A DNA stretch of 64,000 nucleotides, from positions 186,001 through 250,000 of the forward strand of contig NZ_JAASAD010000006.1 of the NCBI RefSeq assembly GCF_012726175.1, read 5' to 3'. The notes beneath the pieces are model-generated. The model made no database searches and was not told where the DNA came from. It saw nothing but the letters and a program-made list of their open reading frames with translations. The stretch is from Micromonospora sp. HNM0581 (GTDB taxonomy: Bacteria > Actinomycetota > Actinomycetes > Mycobacteriales > Micromonosporaceae). The position numbers and the translations under genes were made by a program. Numbering within the stretch: the first letter of the stretch is position 1; the number at the start of each line of letters is the position of its first letter. Shown in pieces: positions 30,594 through 38,319 of this stretch.

Positions 30594-32651
30594 TCAGGCG
30601 TCGATGGCGTCACGGTCGACCCGGTCGGCGGAGTCGATCAACCAGTTGCGCCGCGGCTCGACCTTCTCCCCCATGAGCAGTTCGAGGATCCGCTCGGCGG
30701 CGTCGACGTCGTCGAGGGTGATCCGGCGTACGGCGCGGGTGGCGGGGTTCATGGTGGTGTCCCACAGCTCGTCGGCGTCCATCTCACCGAGACCCTTGAA
30801 CCGGGGCACCGGGGTGACGATCTGCTTGCCGGCCTTCTCGAACCGGCGCACCGTCGCCTCCATCTCCGCCTGGGTGTAGGTGTAGACGGTCTCCGGGTTA
30901 CGCCCTCTGGTGGTGATCTTGTGCAGGGGCGGCATCGCGGCGTAGAGCCGGCCCGCCTCGATCAACGGTCGCATGTACCGGGCGAAGAGGGTGATGAGCA
31001 GCGTCCGGATGTGCGCCCCGTCGACATCGGCGTCGGCCATGATGAGCACCCGACCGTAGCGCAGCGCCGACAGGTCGAAGGTGCGCCCGGAACCGGCACC
31101 GAGCACCTGCACGATCGCCGCGCACTCGGCGTTGTCGAGCACCTGCTGCAGATTGGCCTTCTGCACGTTGAGGATCTTGCCGCGGATCGGCAGCAGCGCC
31201 TGGTACTCGGCGGAGCGGGCGAGCCTACCGGTGCCCAGGGCGCTGTCCCCCTCCACGATGAACAGCTCGCTCCTGTCGATGCCCGAGGCTCTGCAGTCGA
31301 CGAGTTTCGCGGGCATCGCCGCACCTTCGAGGGCGGTCTTGCGCCGGGCCGCGTCCTTCTGCTGCTTCTGGGTGAGGCGTACCCGGGACGCGTCGACGAT
31401 CTTCTGGAGGACCGTACGCGCCTCGGTACGCGTCCTACGGTCGTCGAGCCAGGACTTGACGTGCTGCTCGACCAGGCCCTGCACGACCTTCGTGATCCCG
31501 GCGGTGGATAGCTCGTCCTTGGTCTGCGAGGTGAACTGCGGCTCGGGCACCCGGACGTGCACCACCGCCGTCATGCCCTCCAGCACGTCGTCGAGCGTGG
31601 GCGCGTCCTCCTTGGCCTTGAGCAGACCCCGGGCGGTGCGCACGGCATCAGCCAGGGTGCGCGCCAACGCACGCTCGAAGCCTTTCCGGTGGGTGCCGCC
31701 GTGGGCGTTGCGAATGGTGTTGGTGAAGCACTCGACGGTGCGTTCGTATCCGGTGCCCCAGCGGAAAGCGATCTCGACCTCGGCCCGGCGCTGCACGTTG
31801 GACTGCATGACCCCGTTGGCGTCGGCGGCGTTCTCCCGGTACGTCCCCTCGCCGGTGACGAGCAGGGTGCCGGAGACCGGCCGATCGCCGGCCGGGGCGA
31901 GGAACTCCACCATGTCGGTGAGGCCGTCGGGATAGTGGAAGCGCTCCTCGGTGGGTTCCTCCGTGGTGCGGTCGCGCAGGGTGTAGCCGACGCCGGGGAC
32001 CAGGAAGGCGGTGTTGCGCAGCTTGGCCCGCACGGCGTCGTGGTCGAGGGTGGCACCGGTCTCGAAGTAGCGGGGGTCGTGCCAGTAGCGGATCGAGGTG
32101 CCGGTGCGGCTGCCGCGCTTCATGGCGCCGACGACCTGGAGCCCTGGGCCGGCGGTGAAGGGCGCCTCGGGACCGTCGCCGTCGAAGATGCCCGGCACCC
32201 CGTGCCGGAACGACATGGTGTGCACCTTGCCGCCCCGACGCACGGTGACGTCGAAGCGGCGGGACAGGGCGTTCACCGCCGAGGCCCCCACGCCGTGCAG
32301 GCCGCCGGAGGTCTTGTAGCCGGAGCCACCGAACTTGCCACCGGCGTGCAGGCGGGTGAGCACCAGCTCGACGCCGGAGATGCCAGAGCGGGCGTGCACG
32401 TCGGTGGGGATGCCGCGGCCGTCGTCGTCGACCTGCACCGAGCCGTCGGCGTGCAGGACGACCTCGATGGCGGTGGCGTGGCCAGCGACGCCCTCGTCGG
32501 TCGAGTTGTCGAGGATCTCGTTGACGAGGTGACCCACGCCACGGCTGTCGGTCGAGCCGATGTACATGCCGGGCCGCTTGCGGACGGCGTCCAGCCCCTC
32601 GAGGTGGGTGAGGTCGTCGGCCCCATACAGGGTGTCAGGCTCTGCGGTCAA
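30594..32651 (-). CDS. Type II DNA topoisomerase subunit B (ParE-like)
   Basis: A 685-residue ATPase subunit. The GHKL ATP site shows EILDNSTDEGV and DDGRGIPTDVH and the lid GGLHGVGASAVNALS. The TOPRIM metal site is EGDSALGTGRLAR and MADADVDGAHI. It ends with the family tail ILELLMGEKVEPRRNWL. I chose the TTG at 32649-32651 because GGGGAG lies nine bases upstream and the protein then begins MTAEPDTLYGADDLTHLEG, like other actinobacterial homologues. A longer in-frame extension to 32813 looks spurious. With the following ParC-like gene it forms an A2B2 enzyme that decatenates or relaxes DNA. Confidence 0.92.
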   Translation of the reverse strand: MTAEPDTLYGADDLTHLEGLDAVRKRPGMYIGSTDSRGVGHLVNEILDNSTDEGVAGHATAIEVVLHADGSVQVDDDGRGIPTDVHARSGISGVELVLTRLHAGGKFGGSGYKTSGGLHGVGASAVNALSRRFDVTVRRGGKVHTMSFRHGVPGIFDGDGPEAPFTAGPGLQVVGAMKRGSRTGTSIRYWHDPRYFETGATLDHDAVRAKLRNTAFLVPGVGYTLRDRTTEEPTEERFHYPDGLTDMVEFLAPAGDRPVSGTLLVTGEGTYRENAADANGVMQSNVQRRAEVEIAFRWGTGYERTVECFTNTIRNAHGGTHRKGFERALARTLADAVRTARGLLKAKEDAPTLDDVLEGMTAVVHVRVPEPQFTSQTKDELSTAGITKVVQGLVEQHVKSWLDDRRTRTEARTVLQKIVDASRVRLTQKQQKDAARRKTALEGAAMPAKLVDCRASGIDRSELFIVEGDSALGTGRLARSAEYQALLPIRGKILNVQKANLQQVLDNAECAAIVQVLGAGSGRTFDLSALRYGRVLIMADADVDGAHIRTLLITLFARYMRPLIEAGRLYAAMPPLHKITTRGRNPETVYTYTQAEMEATVRRFEKAGKQIVTPVPRFKGLGEMDADELWDTTMNPATRAVRRITLDDVDAAERILELLMGEKVEPRRNWLIDSADRVDRDAIDA

Positions 32652-32967
32652 CTGGTCGTACTCCCCGGTCTCGGCGATGTGCTCCCCCGCGTCGTCGGCG
32701 GTCGGCCCGGCGCGGACACGCCGCAGCGAGCGTAGCCGTACGCCCCGACAGCCGGTGCGGACACCCGCCCGGCACGCCGCGGACGCTGCTGCCGGACCTG
32801 CTCTGGGCAACACCCCGACCGCCGGCTTTTATGCCCGTCGTCGGCGGCAGGAGCTGGCCGGTGGCCGCCTCCTACCACTCCGAGCCCGACCCCGTCGAAG
32901 CGCCACGGACCACCGGCAGACGCCATCGCAGGGCGGCACGCCACCACTGCCTACCAGCCAGTAACAT
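32652..32967. other. Divergent intergenic region
   Basis: The 316 bases between the topoisomerase B start and the hydrolase hold no credible gene. A TAACAT hexamer at 32962-32967 could be a -10 box for the hydrolase, which would put transcription at or near the GTG at 32974. No matching -35 is visible. Confidence 0.4.
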
Positions 32968-33831
32968 GTGGCCGTGGACACGCGGGAGTACCAGCAGGAG
33001 TTCGTTCAGGTCGACGGCGCACGTCTCGGCGTGCAGGTCTACCCGGAGCCGGAGGGGGTGACCGACGCCCCGGTGGTTCTGGTCGTGCCGGCGATGGGGG
33101 TGCCGGCCCGCTACTACCGGCACTTCGCCGTCGAGATGCGTGCCGTCGGTCTGGCCGTGGCCGTGGCGGACCTCCGCGGCACCGGCGAGAGCACCCCCCG
33201 CCCGAGCCGTTCCTGCCGGTACGGCTACGCCGAACTGGCCACCGACATCGGGACGGTGCTGACGGCGCTCAAACCCCGGCTCGCTGGCCGCCGAAGCCTG
33301 CTACTCGGTCACTCCCTCGGCGGTCAGGCCGCTGTGCTGCACCTGGCCCTGCACCGCGAACACGAGGTCGACGGGCTGGCCCTCGTCGCGGTCGGCATCC
33401 CCTACTGGCGTGACTTCACCGGTCTGCGGCGCTACGGCGTACTGCCCTATGCCCGTGGCATCGCCGCCACCACCCGACTGCTCGGAGTCTGGCCAGGTTG
33501 GGGTTTCGGCGGCCGGCAGGCACGCGGGGTGATCCGTGACTGGGCACACACCGCCCGCACCGGCTGCTTCCCACCCATCGACGGGTTGGACGCCGAGGCG
33601 GCGGTGGGTCGGATCCGCACCCCCGTGTTGGCGATCAGCGTCGACGGCGACCAGTACACGCCGCACCCGACCCTTGATCGACTCTGCGCGAAGCTGACCT
33701 CGGCCCGCGTCGAGCGGGAGCGGTTCTCCCCACCACCCGGCACCACGGTGGACCACTTCACCTGGGCTCGTGCCGCCGATCCGTTCGCCGCACGGGTCGC
33801 CAGCTTCGCCGCCGACCTCCCCACGGGCTGA
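32968..33831 (+). CDS. Alpha/beta-hydrolase fold protein
   Basis: A 287-residue hydrolase. The nucleophile elbow is GHSLGG (about 114-119), preceded by ADLRGTGES and VVLVVPAMGVPARYYRHFA, which supplies the oxyanion-hole region. A late histidine in TVDHFTWARAADPF and an Asp in ISVDGDQYTP complete the triad. Substrate is unknown; the 'AMGVPARYYRHFA' pattern is common in a group of hydrolases often annotated as predicted serine hydrolases of the YheT/COG4757 kind. There is no signal peptide, so it is cytoplasmic. GTG 32968 and GTG 32974 are both possible starts; the second would suit a leaderless mRNA. Confidence 0.85.
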   Translation: MAVDTREYQQEFVQVDGARLGVQVYPEPEGVTDAPVVLVVPAMGVPARYYRHFAVEMRAVGLAVAVADLRGTGESTPRPSRSCRYGYAELATDIGTVLTALKPRLAGRRSLLLGHSLGGQAAVLHLALHREHEVDGLALVAVGIPYWRDFTGLRRYGVLPYARGIAATTRLLGVWPGWGFGGRQARGVIRDWAHTARTGCFPPIDGLDAEAAVGRIRTPVLAISVDGDQYTPHPTLDRLCAKLTSARVERERFSPPPGTTVDHFTWARAADPFAARVASFAADLPTG

Positions 33832-33865
33832 CTGTCCACAGCTGACGGTTTCGTCCCGCCTCTCC

Positions 33866-34189
33866 ATGATCCCGGAGTCCCCACACAACTTCCCCTATCG
33901 AAGGTGGACCCTCGAGGACTCGTCCCTGGCAATCCTCGTCGGCGCCACGGCGACCTTCGTCGGCGCGGTCGCGTTCCTTGTGACGGTGGGCGACGGCAAC
34001 CGCCGACGGGCCGTCGTGGCGGCGGTGGAGGCGACCGGAGCTGCCACAGCGGTCTTCCTGCTGCTGGTCTTTGTCGCGACGGTCGCGCTACCGGCGTCGG
34101 TGGCGCTTGTCGCGCTGATCACCGGCGCCGCCGCCCACCTCGCCTTCCGGCGCGACCTCGGCCGGCGGCGGGCCGTGCTGCGGCCCTGA
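33866..34189 (+). CDS. Small hypothetical membrane protein
   Basis: A 107-residue protein with two hydrophobic segments, LAILVGATATFVGAVAFLVTV (about 20-40) and ATAVFLLLVFVATVALPASVALVALITGA (about 60-90), separated by a basic loop DGNRRRAVV. A basic tail FRRDLGRRRAVLR follows. Third codon positions are G/C rich on this strand, so it is probably real. No ribosome site is clear before the ATG at 33866. It lies 35 bases downstream of the hydrolase, on the same strand. Function unknown. Confidence 0.6.
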   Translation: MIPESPHNFPYRRWTLEDSSLAILVGATATFVGAVAFLVTVGDGNRRRAVVAAVEATGAATAVFLLLVFVATVALPASVALVALITGAAAHLAFRRDLGRRRAVLRP

Positions 34190-34328
34190 CGTTCTGGTTC
34201 AGCCTGACGTACGTTATGTAATCGACTCGCGGCACAGCGGACCGGTATCCGTCGACGAATCAGAAGGTATCTGCGCCGACACCCATGGTCGTAGGTATCG
34301 TCGCACCGGCCGCACACGTCAGCGGGGA

Positions 34329-34357
34329 TTGACTTTAATAGGACGGTCGGGGATATT
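34329..34357 (+). promoter_or_regulatory. Sigma-70-type promoter of the sulfotransferase gene
   Basis: TTGACT (34329-34334), a 17-base spacer and GATATT (34352-34357) form an unusually good vegetative promoter in a lower-GC gap (34190-34478). Transcription would begin near 34364, about 115 bases before the ATG. Nothing else is evident in the gap. Confidence 0.6.
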
Positions 34358-34478
34358 CCTAGCGTCACGTCGTCGTACGGTGCGGAGAAGGCGAAGCCTG
34401 ACGGGTTCTGGCTGACCCGAGCCCCGACGAACAAGCATCGGACCCCTTCGTCCCGCAGGCACGGATAAGGTTAGAGCG

Positions 34479-35351
34479 ATGATCAATCGAACTCTTGACT
34501 TCGCCAAGCAACACGCACCCAACTCGGTGCGTGTCGTGGTGCGACGCGCACAGCTTGAGGCCCACAACGCCAGGCTGCGACTCACAGTTCCGGTGGTTGC
34601 TCGTTGCGAATACGACAACATCTATCACTGCACGGTGCACAAGACGGGTAGCCAATGGGTGAAGGCACTCTTCAGTGACCCTATCGTGTACCGCAATTCC
34701 GGGCTCCTCCCCTACGACCCGCGCTTTTACAAAGGACGCCTGAACGACATCCCGCCGGGGCGTGCGGCACTCGCGGTCTTTCGCGGCTACGGACGGTTCC
34801 GAACCATATCCAAATCCGACAACCATCGCGCATTCTTCGTGATCCGGGATCCCCGCGACATCGTCGTCTCCAGCTACTTCTCCCTGCGGAACTCACATGC
34901 GCCGATGGGTGACATCCTGCAGGCTCGGAGCATTCTGCAGGAGAGGCCGATGAAGGAGGGGATGCTGCATGTGATCGACCGCCTCGTCGAACGAAAGCTC
35001 TTCAAGAGCCTCCGGTCGTGGGCGATCGCCAAGCCAACGGACAAGTTCCGCCTGTTCCGGTACGAAGCCCTCACCGGCGAGTCACAGTTCGACGAGGTGG
35101 ATCAACTCATGCGGCACTGCGGGATCGTCCTGCCGCCGTCCGAGTTGACGGAACTCCTCGACCGCTACAGCTTCTCCAGGATGCGGAAGGAGCAGGAGGA
35201 CTCGGGCCGCATCTCCCATTACCGCAAGGGCAAGGCTGGAGACTGGCGCAATCACTTCGATGACGAGATCTACGACGCTTTCACCGCAGCCACCGGCGAC
35301 CTCGTCGAGATCCTCGGCTACCCCGCGCGCGACCGAGCCACCGGCGCCTGA
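34479..35351 (+). CDS. Sulfotransferase-domain protein
   Basis: A 290-residue PAPS-dependent sulfotransferase-like protein. The 5'-phosphosulfate loop is HKTGSQWVKALF (54-65), the 3'-phosphate-binding segment is IRDPRDIVVSSYFS (122-135), and the C-terminal RKGKAGDWRNHF is the classical family motif. No signal peptide is visible, so it should act in the cytoplasm on a small molecule, lipid or glycan. Base composition here is clearly lower in GC than in neighbours and codon use is less biased (for example ATA, AAT, TTC mix), with its own strong promoter at 34329. That suggests horizontal acquisition. ATG 34479 follows GGTTAGAG. Substrate unknown. Confidence 0.88.
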   Translation: MINRTLDFAKQHAPNSVRVVVRRAQLEAHNARLRLTVPVVARCEYDNIYHCTVHKTGSQWVKALFSDPIVYRNSGLLPYDPRFYKGRLNDIPPGRAALAVFRGYGRFRTISKSDNHRAFFVIRDPRDIVVSSYFSLRNSHAPMGDILQARSILQERPMKEGMLHVIDRLVERKLFKSLRSWAIAKPTDKFRLFRYEALTGESQFDEVDQLMRHCGIVLPPSELTELLDRYSFSRMRKEQEDSGRISHYRKGKAGDWRNHFDDEIYDAFTAATGDLVEILGYPARDRATGA

Positions 35352-35455
35352 GGGGGAAGGGGCCCGCGGCGGCTCGCCCGCCTCGCCCGGTCGCGCGATT
35401 AGCGGTCCCCAACCTGGGTAAGCCGCTGCGCCCGACACGGTGGAAGGGGACCCAG

Positions 35456-36094
35456 ATGTCTGACAGCCACACCGCACTGCGTTCGATGCACGACCTGGGC
35501 CTGGCGGCCTGGTTCGGCGGCTCTCTGATGGGCGCCTTCGGCGTCAACGGTGCCGCGGCCCGGATCGGTGACTCGACCCAACGGCTCCCGATGGCGTCGA
35601 CCGGTTGGAACCGGTGGACACCGGTCAACGCTGCGGCGATCGGTGCCCACCTCGCCGGAGCGGTAGGCGAGCTGGTGACCGAAAGTCCGCGCATGGCCGT
35701 TCAGGCCGGCGTCGGCCGGGCGAGCACGGTGAAGACCGCACTCACCGTCAGTGCCCTGGCGGTGACCGGGTACAGCCGGCTGCTCGGTATGCGAATGTCC
35801 AGGGCCGGTCAGCCTTCGGTCGAGGGAGTCACCGAGCCGAACCAGCAGACACCGTCGAACGTGGCCTCCTGCCAACGCCAGATGAAGGCGCTGCAGTGGG
35901 CGATCCCGGCGCTGACCGGCGCCCTGATCGTCGTCACCGCCTACATGGGTGAGCAACAGAAGCCCGGGCAGGTGCTGCGCGGCATGCTCGGCCGTGCGGG
36001 CGGCCTCGGGCACGCGTCGCGGACGATGGGCAAAGGTGCCGGCGGGATGGCGACGGCCAGGGCGATCCGGCAGATGACGATGGCCGGTCGCTGA
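35456..36094 (+). CDS. Hypothetical actinobacterial membrane protein
   Basis: A 212-residue protein with weak hydrophobic segments at about 14-35, 95-110 and 148-165 (ALQWAIPALTGALIVVTAYMG). The N-terminus, LRSMHDLGLAAWFGGSLMGAFGVNGAAA, is a conserved-looking motif with a helix ready for membrane insertion. A Gly/Arg-rich tail follows (LGRAGGLGHASRTMGKGAGG). I do not recognise a named family. The ATG follows GGAAGGGG, a good ribosome site. A terminator hairpin follows at 36110-36146, so it is probably monocistronic or the last gene of a unit. Confidence 0.7.
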   Translation: MSDSHTALRSMHDLGLAAWFGGSLMGAFGVNGAAARIGDSTQRLPMASTGWNRWTPVNAAAIGAHLAGAVGELVTESPRMAVQAGVGRASTVKTALTVSALAVTGYSRLLGMRMSRAGQPSVEGVTEPNQQTPSNVASCQRQMKALQWAIPALTGALIVVTAYMGEQQKPGQVLRGMLGRAGGLGHASRTMGKGAGGMATARAIRQMTMAGR

Positions 36095-36109
36095 CGACGG
36101 TGCCGCCGA

Positions 36110-36146
36110 CGGTGGTCTCCGGACGACGCGCTGACGGAGGCCACCG
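36110..36146 (+). terminator. Hairpin terminator
   Basis: A 12-bp stem with one G-T pair (CGGTGGTCTCCG at 36110-36121 with CGGAGGCCACCG at 36135-36146) and a 13-base loop lies 15 bases after the preceding stop codon. Confidence 0.6.
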
Positions 36147-36249
36147 GGAGGGACGCCCACCTTGATGACACCAAACACCTGCCGAGGGGTTTGGGTCGGG
36201 ACCTGCCGGGGAGCCGGAGAGAGGTGTCACCGACCGACAGGAGACTGGG

Positions 36250-37296
36250 ATGCGTGCACTACGGCTACCCGCTTGGAAGACGGAGCCGGAGCTGGTCGAG
36301 GTCGACGAGCCGACACCCGGCCCGGGTGAGGTGGTGGTGCGGATCGGCGCCGCCGGTGCCTGCCACTCGGACCTGCATCTCATGCACGACTTCGAGGCCG
36401 GCGGCCTGCCCTGGGATCCGCCGTTCACACTCGGGCACGAGAACGCGGGTTGGGTCCACCGACTCGGCTCCGGCGTGACCGGGTTGGAGGTGGGGCAGCC
36501 GGTCGCGGTCTACGGTCCCTGGGGCTGCGGTCGCTGCGCCCGCTGCCGGGTCGGCGTCGACAACTACTGTGAGAATCCGGTCGCCGCGCCGGTGCCGGGG
36601 GGCGGTGGCGGACTGGGGCTGGACGGCGGCATGACCGAGTACGAGTTGGTGCCGGACGCCCGGCACGTGCTGCCGCTGCCCGAGGGGCTCGAACCGGTCG
36701 ACGCCGCGCCGCTCACCGACGCTGGTCTCACCCCGTACCACGCGATCCGCCGGTCCTGGCCGAAGTTGACGCCCGCCAGCACGGCGGTGGTGATCGGCGT
36801 CGGTGGGCTCGGGCACGTCGGCGTGCAGATCCTCAAAGCCACCACCGCCGCTCGGGTCATCGCGGTGGACACCCGCGACGAGGCGTTGCGTCTCGCCGAG
36901 GATTGCGGTGCCGATGTGACGTTGCGTTCGGCCGACAGCACCGCCGACGAGATCCGCAGGATCACCGGCGGTCGGGGGGCCGACGTGGTGCTCGACTTCG
37001 TCGGTGCCGACGCCACCCTGAAGCTGGGCGTCGCTGTCGCCCGGACCGTGGGTGACCTGACCATCGTGGGGATCGGCGGTGGCTCGCTGTCGGTCGGCTT
37101 CTTCTCCGTGCCGTACGAGGTCAGCATCCAGACCACCTACTGGGGTAGCCGTCCGGAGCTGCTGGAGGTGCTGGAGCTCGGCGCACGCGGATTGGTGCGC
37201 CCGAAGACGACCACGTTCAGTCTGGACGACGCGATGAGCGCCTACCGGATGATGTTGGACGGCACGCTGGAGGGCCGGGCCGTCATCGTGCCGTGA
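36250..37296 (+). CDS. Zinc-dependent alcohol dehydrogenase (MDR family)
   Basis: A 348-residue medium-chain dehydrogenase oxidising an alcohol with NAD(P). Catalytic zinc ligands are C38 (CHSDLH), H63 and E64 (GHENAGWV). The structural zinc cysteines are C93, C96, C99 and C107 (GCGRCARCRVGVDNYCE). The Rossmann loop is VIGVGGLGHVGVQ, followed by VIAVDTRDEAL, whose acidic residue suggests NAD. ATG 36250 is preceded by AGGAG. It stands alone between two terminators. Substrate unknown; sequence style resembles actinobacterial NAD-dependent secondary or aromatic alcohol dehydrogenases. Confidence 0.93.
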   Translation: MRALRLPAWKTEPELVEVDEPTPGPGEVVVRIGAAGACHSDLHLMHDFEAGGLPWDPPFTLGHENAGWVHRLGSGVTGLEVGQPVAVYGPWGCGRCARCRVGVDNYCENPVAAPVPGGGGGLGLDGGMTEYELVPDARHVLPLPEGLEPVDAAPLTDAGLTPYHAIRRSWPKLTPASTAVVIGVGGLGHVGVQILKATTAARVIAVDTRDEALRLAEDCGADVTLRSADSTADEIRRITGGRGADVVLDFVGADATLKLGVAVARTVGDLTIVGIGGGSLSVGFFSVPYEVSIQTTYWGSRPELLEVLELGARGLVRPKTTTFSLDDAMSAYRMMLDGTLEGRAVIVP

Positions 37297-37309
37297 GCAG
37301 CGCCCACCC

Positions 37310-37370
37310 GTCGATCATGAGGTTGACGGCGGCACCGATCTTCCCGAATGCCGACAACCTCATGATCGAC
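37310..37370. terminator. Bidirectional terminator: perfect 16-bp inverted repeat
   Basis: GTCGATCATGAGGTTG (37310-37325) is perfectly repeated in inverse orientation at 37355-37370, with a 29-base loop that itself has a CGGCA/TGCCG helix. It lies between the convergent dehydrogenase and siderophore-interacting protein genes. It could also be a copy of a dispersed intergenic repeat. Confidence 0.7.
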
Positions 37371-37375
37371 ATTGG

Positions 37376-38293
37376 TCAGGAGGGGTCGGCGCGACCTTCG
37401 CGCCAGTAACCCATGAAGGCCACGGCGCGACGGTCCAAGCCGCGTTCGTCGACCAGATGCCGACGGAGGGTGCGGATCACTCCGGCCTCACCCGCCAACC
37501 AGGCGTAGAGCGGTGCCGACGGGGGTGCGTCGGGAACCTCCCACAGAATTTCCCGATCCACGTCCACATCGTTCACCGGTTGCGGGACCGGCACACTCCT
37601 GCTGGTCGCGGCGCCGGCCAGCAGGTCACCGGCCGCAGCGGTGACGGCGGCTACGAGCCGGCTGCCGTAGCCACCGGAGCCCCGGGGCAGCCAGGTCACC
37701 TGGATACCGGGCGGCATGACCAGCGGCAGCGCGTCGCCGGCCGCCGGGACCTCAAGCAGCACCCGACCGCGTGCCTCGTGCGGCAGCCGCTCACAGATGC
37801 CGCTGATCGCCGGTACCGCCGTCTCGTCACCAGCCAGCAGAAGGCACCCGGACGACGGGGGCCGGAACTCGACCCCACCGTGGTCACCGTCGTACGCCGA
37901 ATCCGGGCCCACGACAGCGATCCGGTCGCCGGCACCCACCCGCCGTGCCCACCGGGTCGCCGGCCCGCCGTCACCGTGCAACACCAGGTCGACGTCGACC
38001 TCGTTCAGCTCCGGTCGGACCGCGCGCACCGTGTACGTCCGGATCGGGTTGCGTTCCTCGACCGGCAGGGCCCGCCAGCACGCGTACCAGTCCGGCCCCT
38101 GTGGCAGGTGCACGCCGACCTGGTCGGGTAGCGGAAACGCCAGTTTTATCCGCTGGTCGTAGCCGTTGTCGGCGAAGCGGTCCAGGTCGGGACCGGTGAA
38201 GGTGACCCGGACGAAGGACGGGCTGAGTCGACGTACCGAACGGACCTCGACGGCGAACAGCCGCCACGGTGCGACGGGCAAGGTTTCGATCAT
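37376..38293 (-). CDS. Siderophore-interacting protein (ferric-siderophore reductase, ViuB-like)
   Basis: A 305-residue flavoprotein that reduces iron from imported ferric siderophore. An FAD-binding barrel occupies about 10-130 (RLSPSFVRVTFTGPDLDRF, NPIRTYTVRAVRPELNEVDVDLVLHG, GPATRWARRVGAGDRIAVVGP). An NADPH-binding domain follows (LLLAGDETAVPAISGICERL), and the protein ends in AWLAGEAGVIRTLRRHLVDERGLDRRAVAFMGYWREG, typical of the family. ATG 38293 follows GGAGAGG; an in-frame ATG at 38353 would overlap the permease and lacks conservation. It is the last gene of the iron-uptake operon and works in the cytoplasm. Confidence 0.93.
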   Translation of the reverse strand: MIETLPVAPWRLFAVEVRSVRRLSPSFVRVTFTGPDLDRFADNGYDQRIKLAFPLPDQVGVHLPQGPDWYACWRALPVEERNPIRTYTVRAVRPELNEVDVDLVLHGDGGPATRWARRVGAGDRIAVVGPDSAYDGDHGGVEFRPPSSGCLLLAGDETAVPAISGICERLPHEARGRVLLEVPAAGDALPLVMPPGIQVTWLPRGSGGYGSRLVAAVTAAAGDLLAGAATSRSVPVPQPVNDVDVDREILWEVPDAPPSAPLYAWLAGEAGVIRTLRRHLVDERGLDRRAVAFMGYWREGRADPS

Positions 38294-38319
38294 GGTTGCC
38301 TCTCCGGGTCGGATGCGCT

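Noticed and set aside
28862..32735. Long forward frames opposite the two topoisomerase genes
   Set aside because: Same reason: the topoisomerase genes account for the coding signal, and the forward products show no fold or motif.
32652..32813. N-terminal extension of the topoisomerase B subunit
   Set aside because: Low-complexity Arg/Ala-rich, no similarity to ParE; the TTG at 32651 has a GGGGAG site and yields the expected N-terminus.
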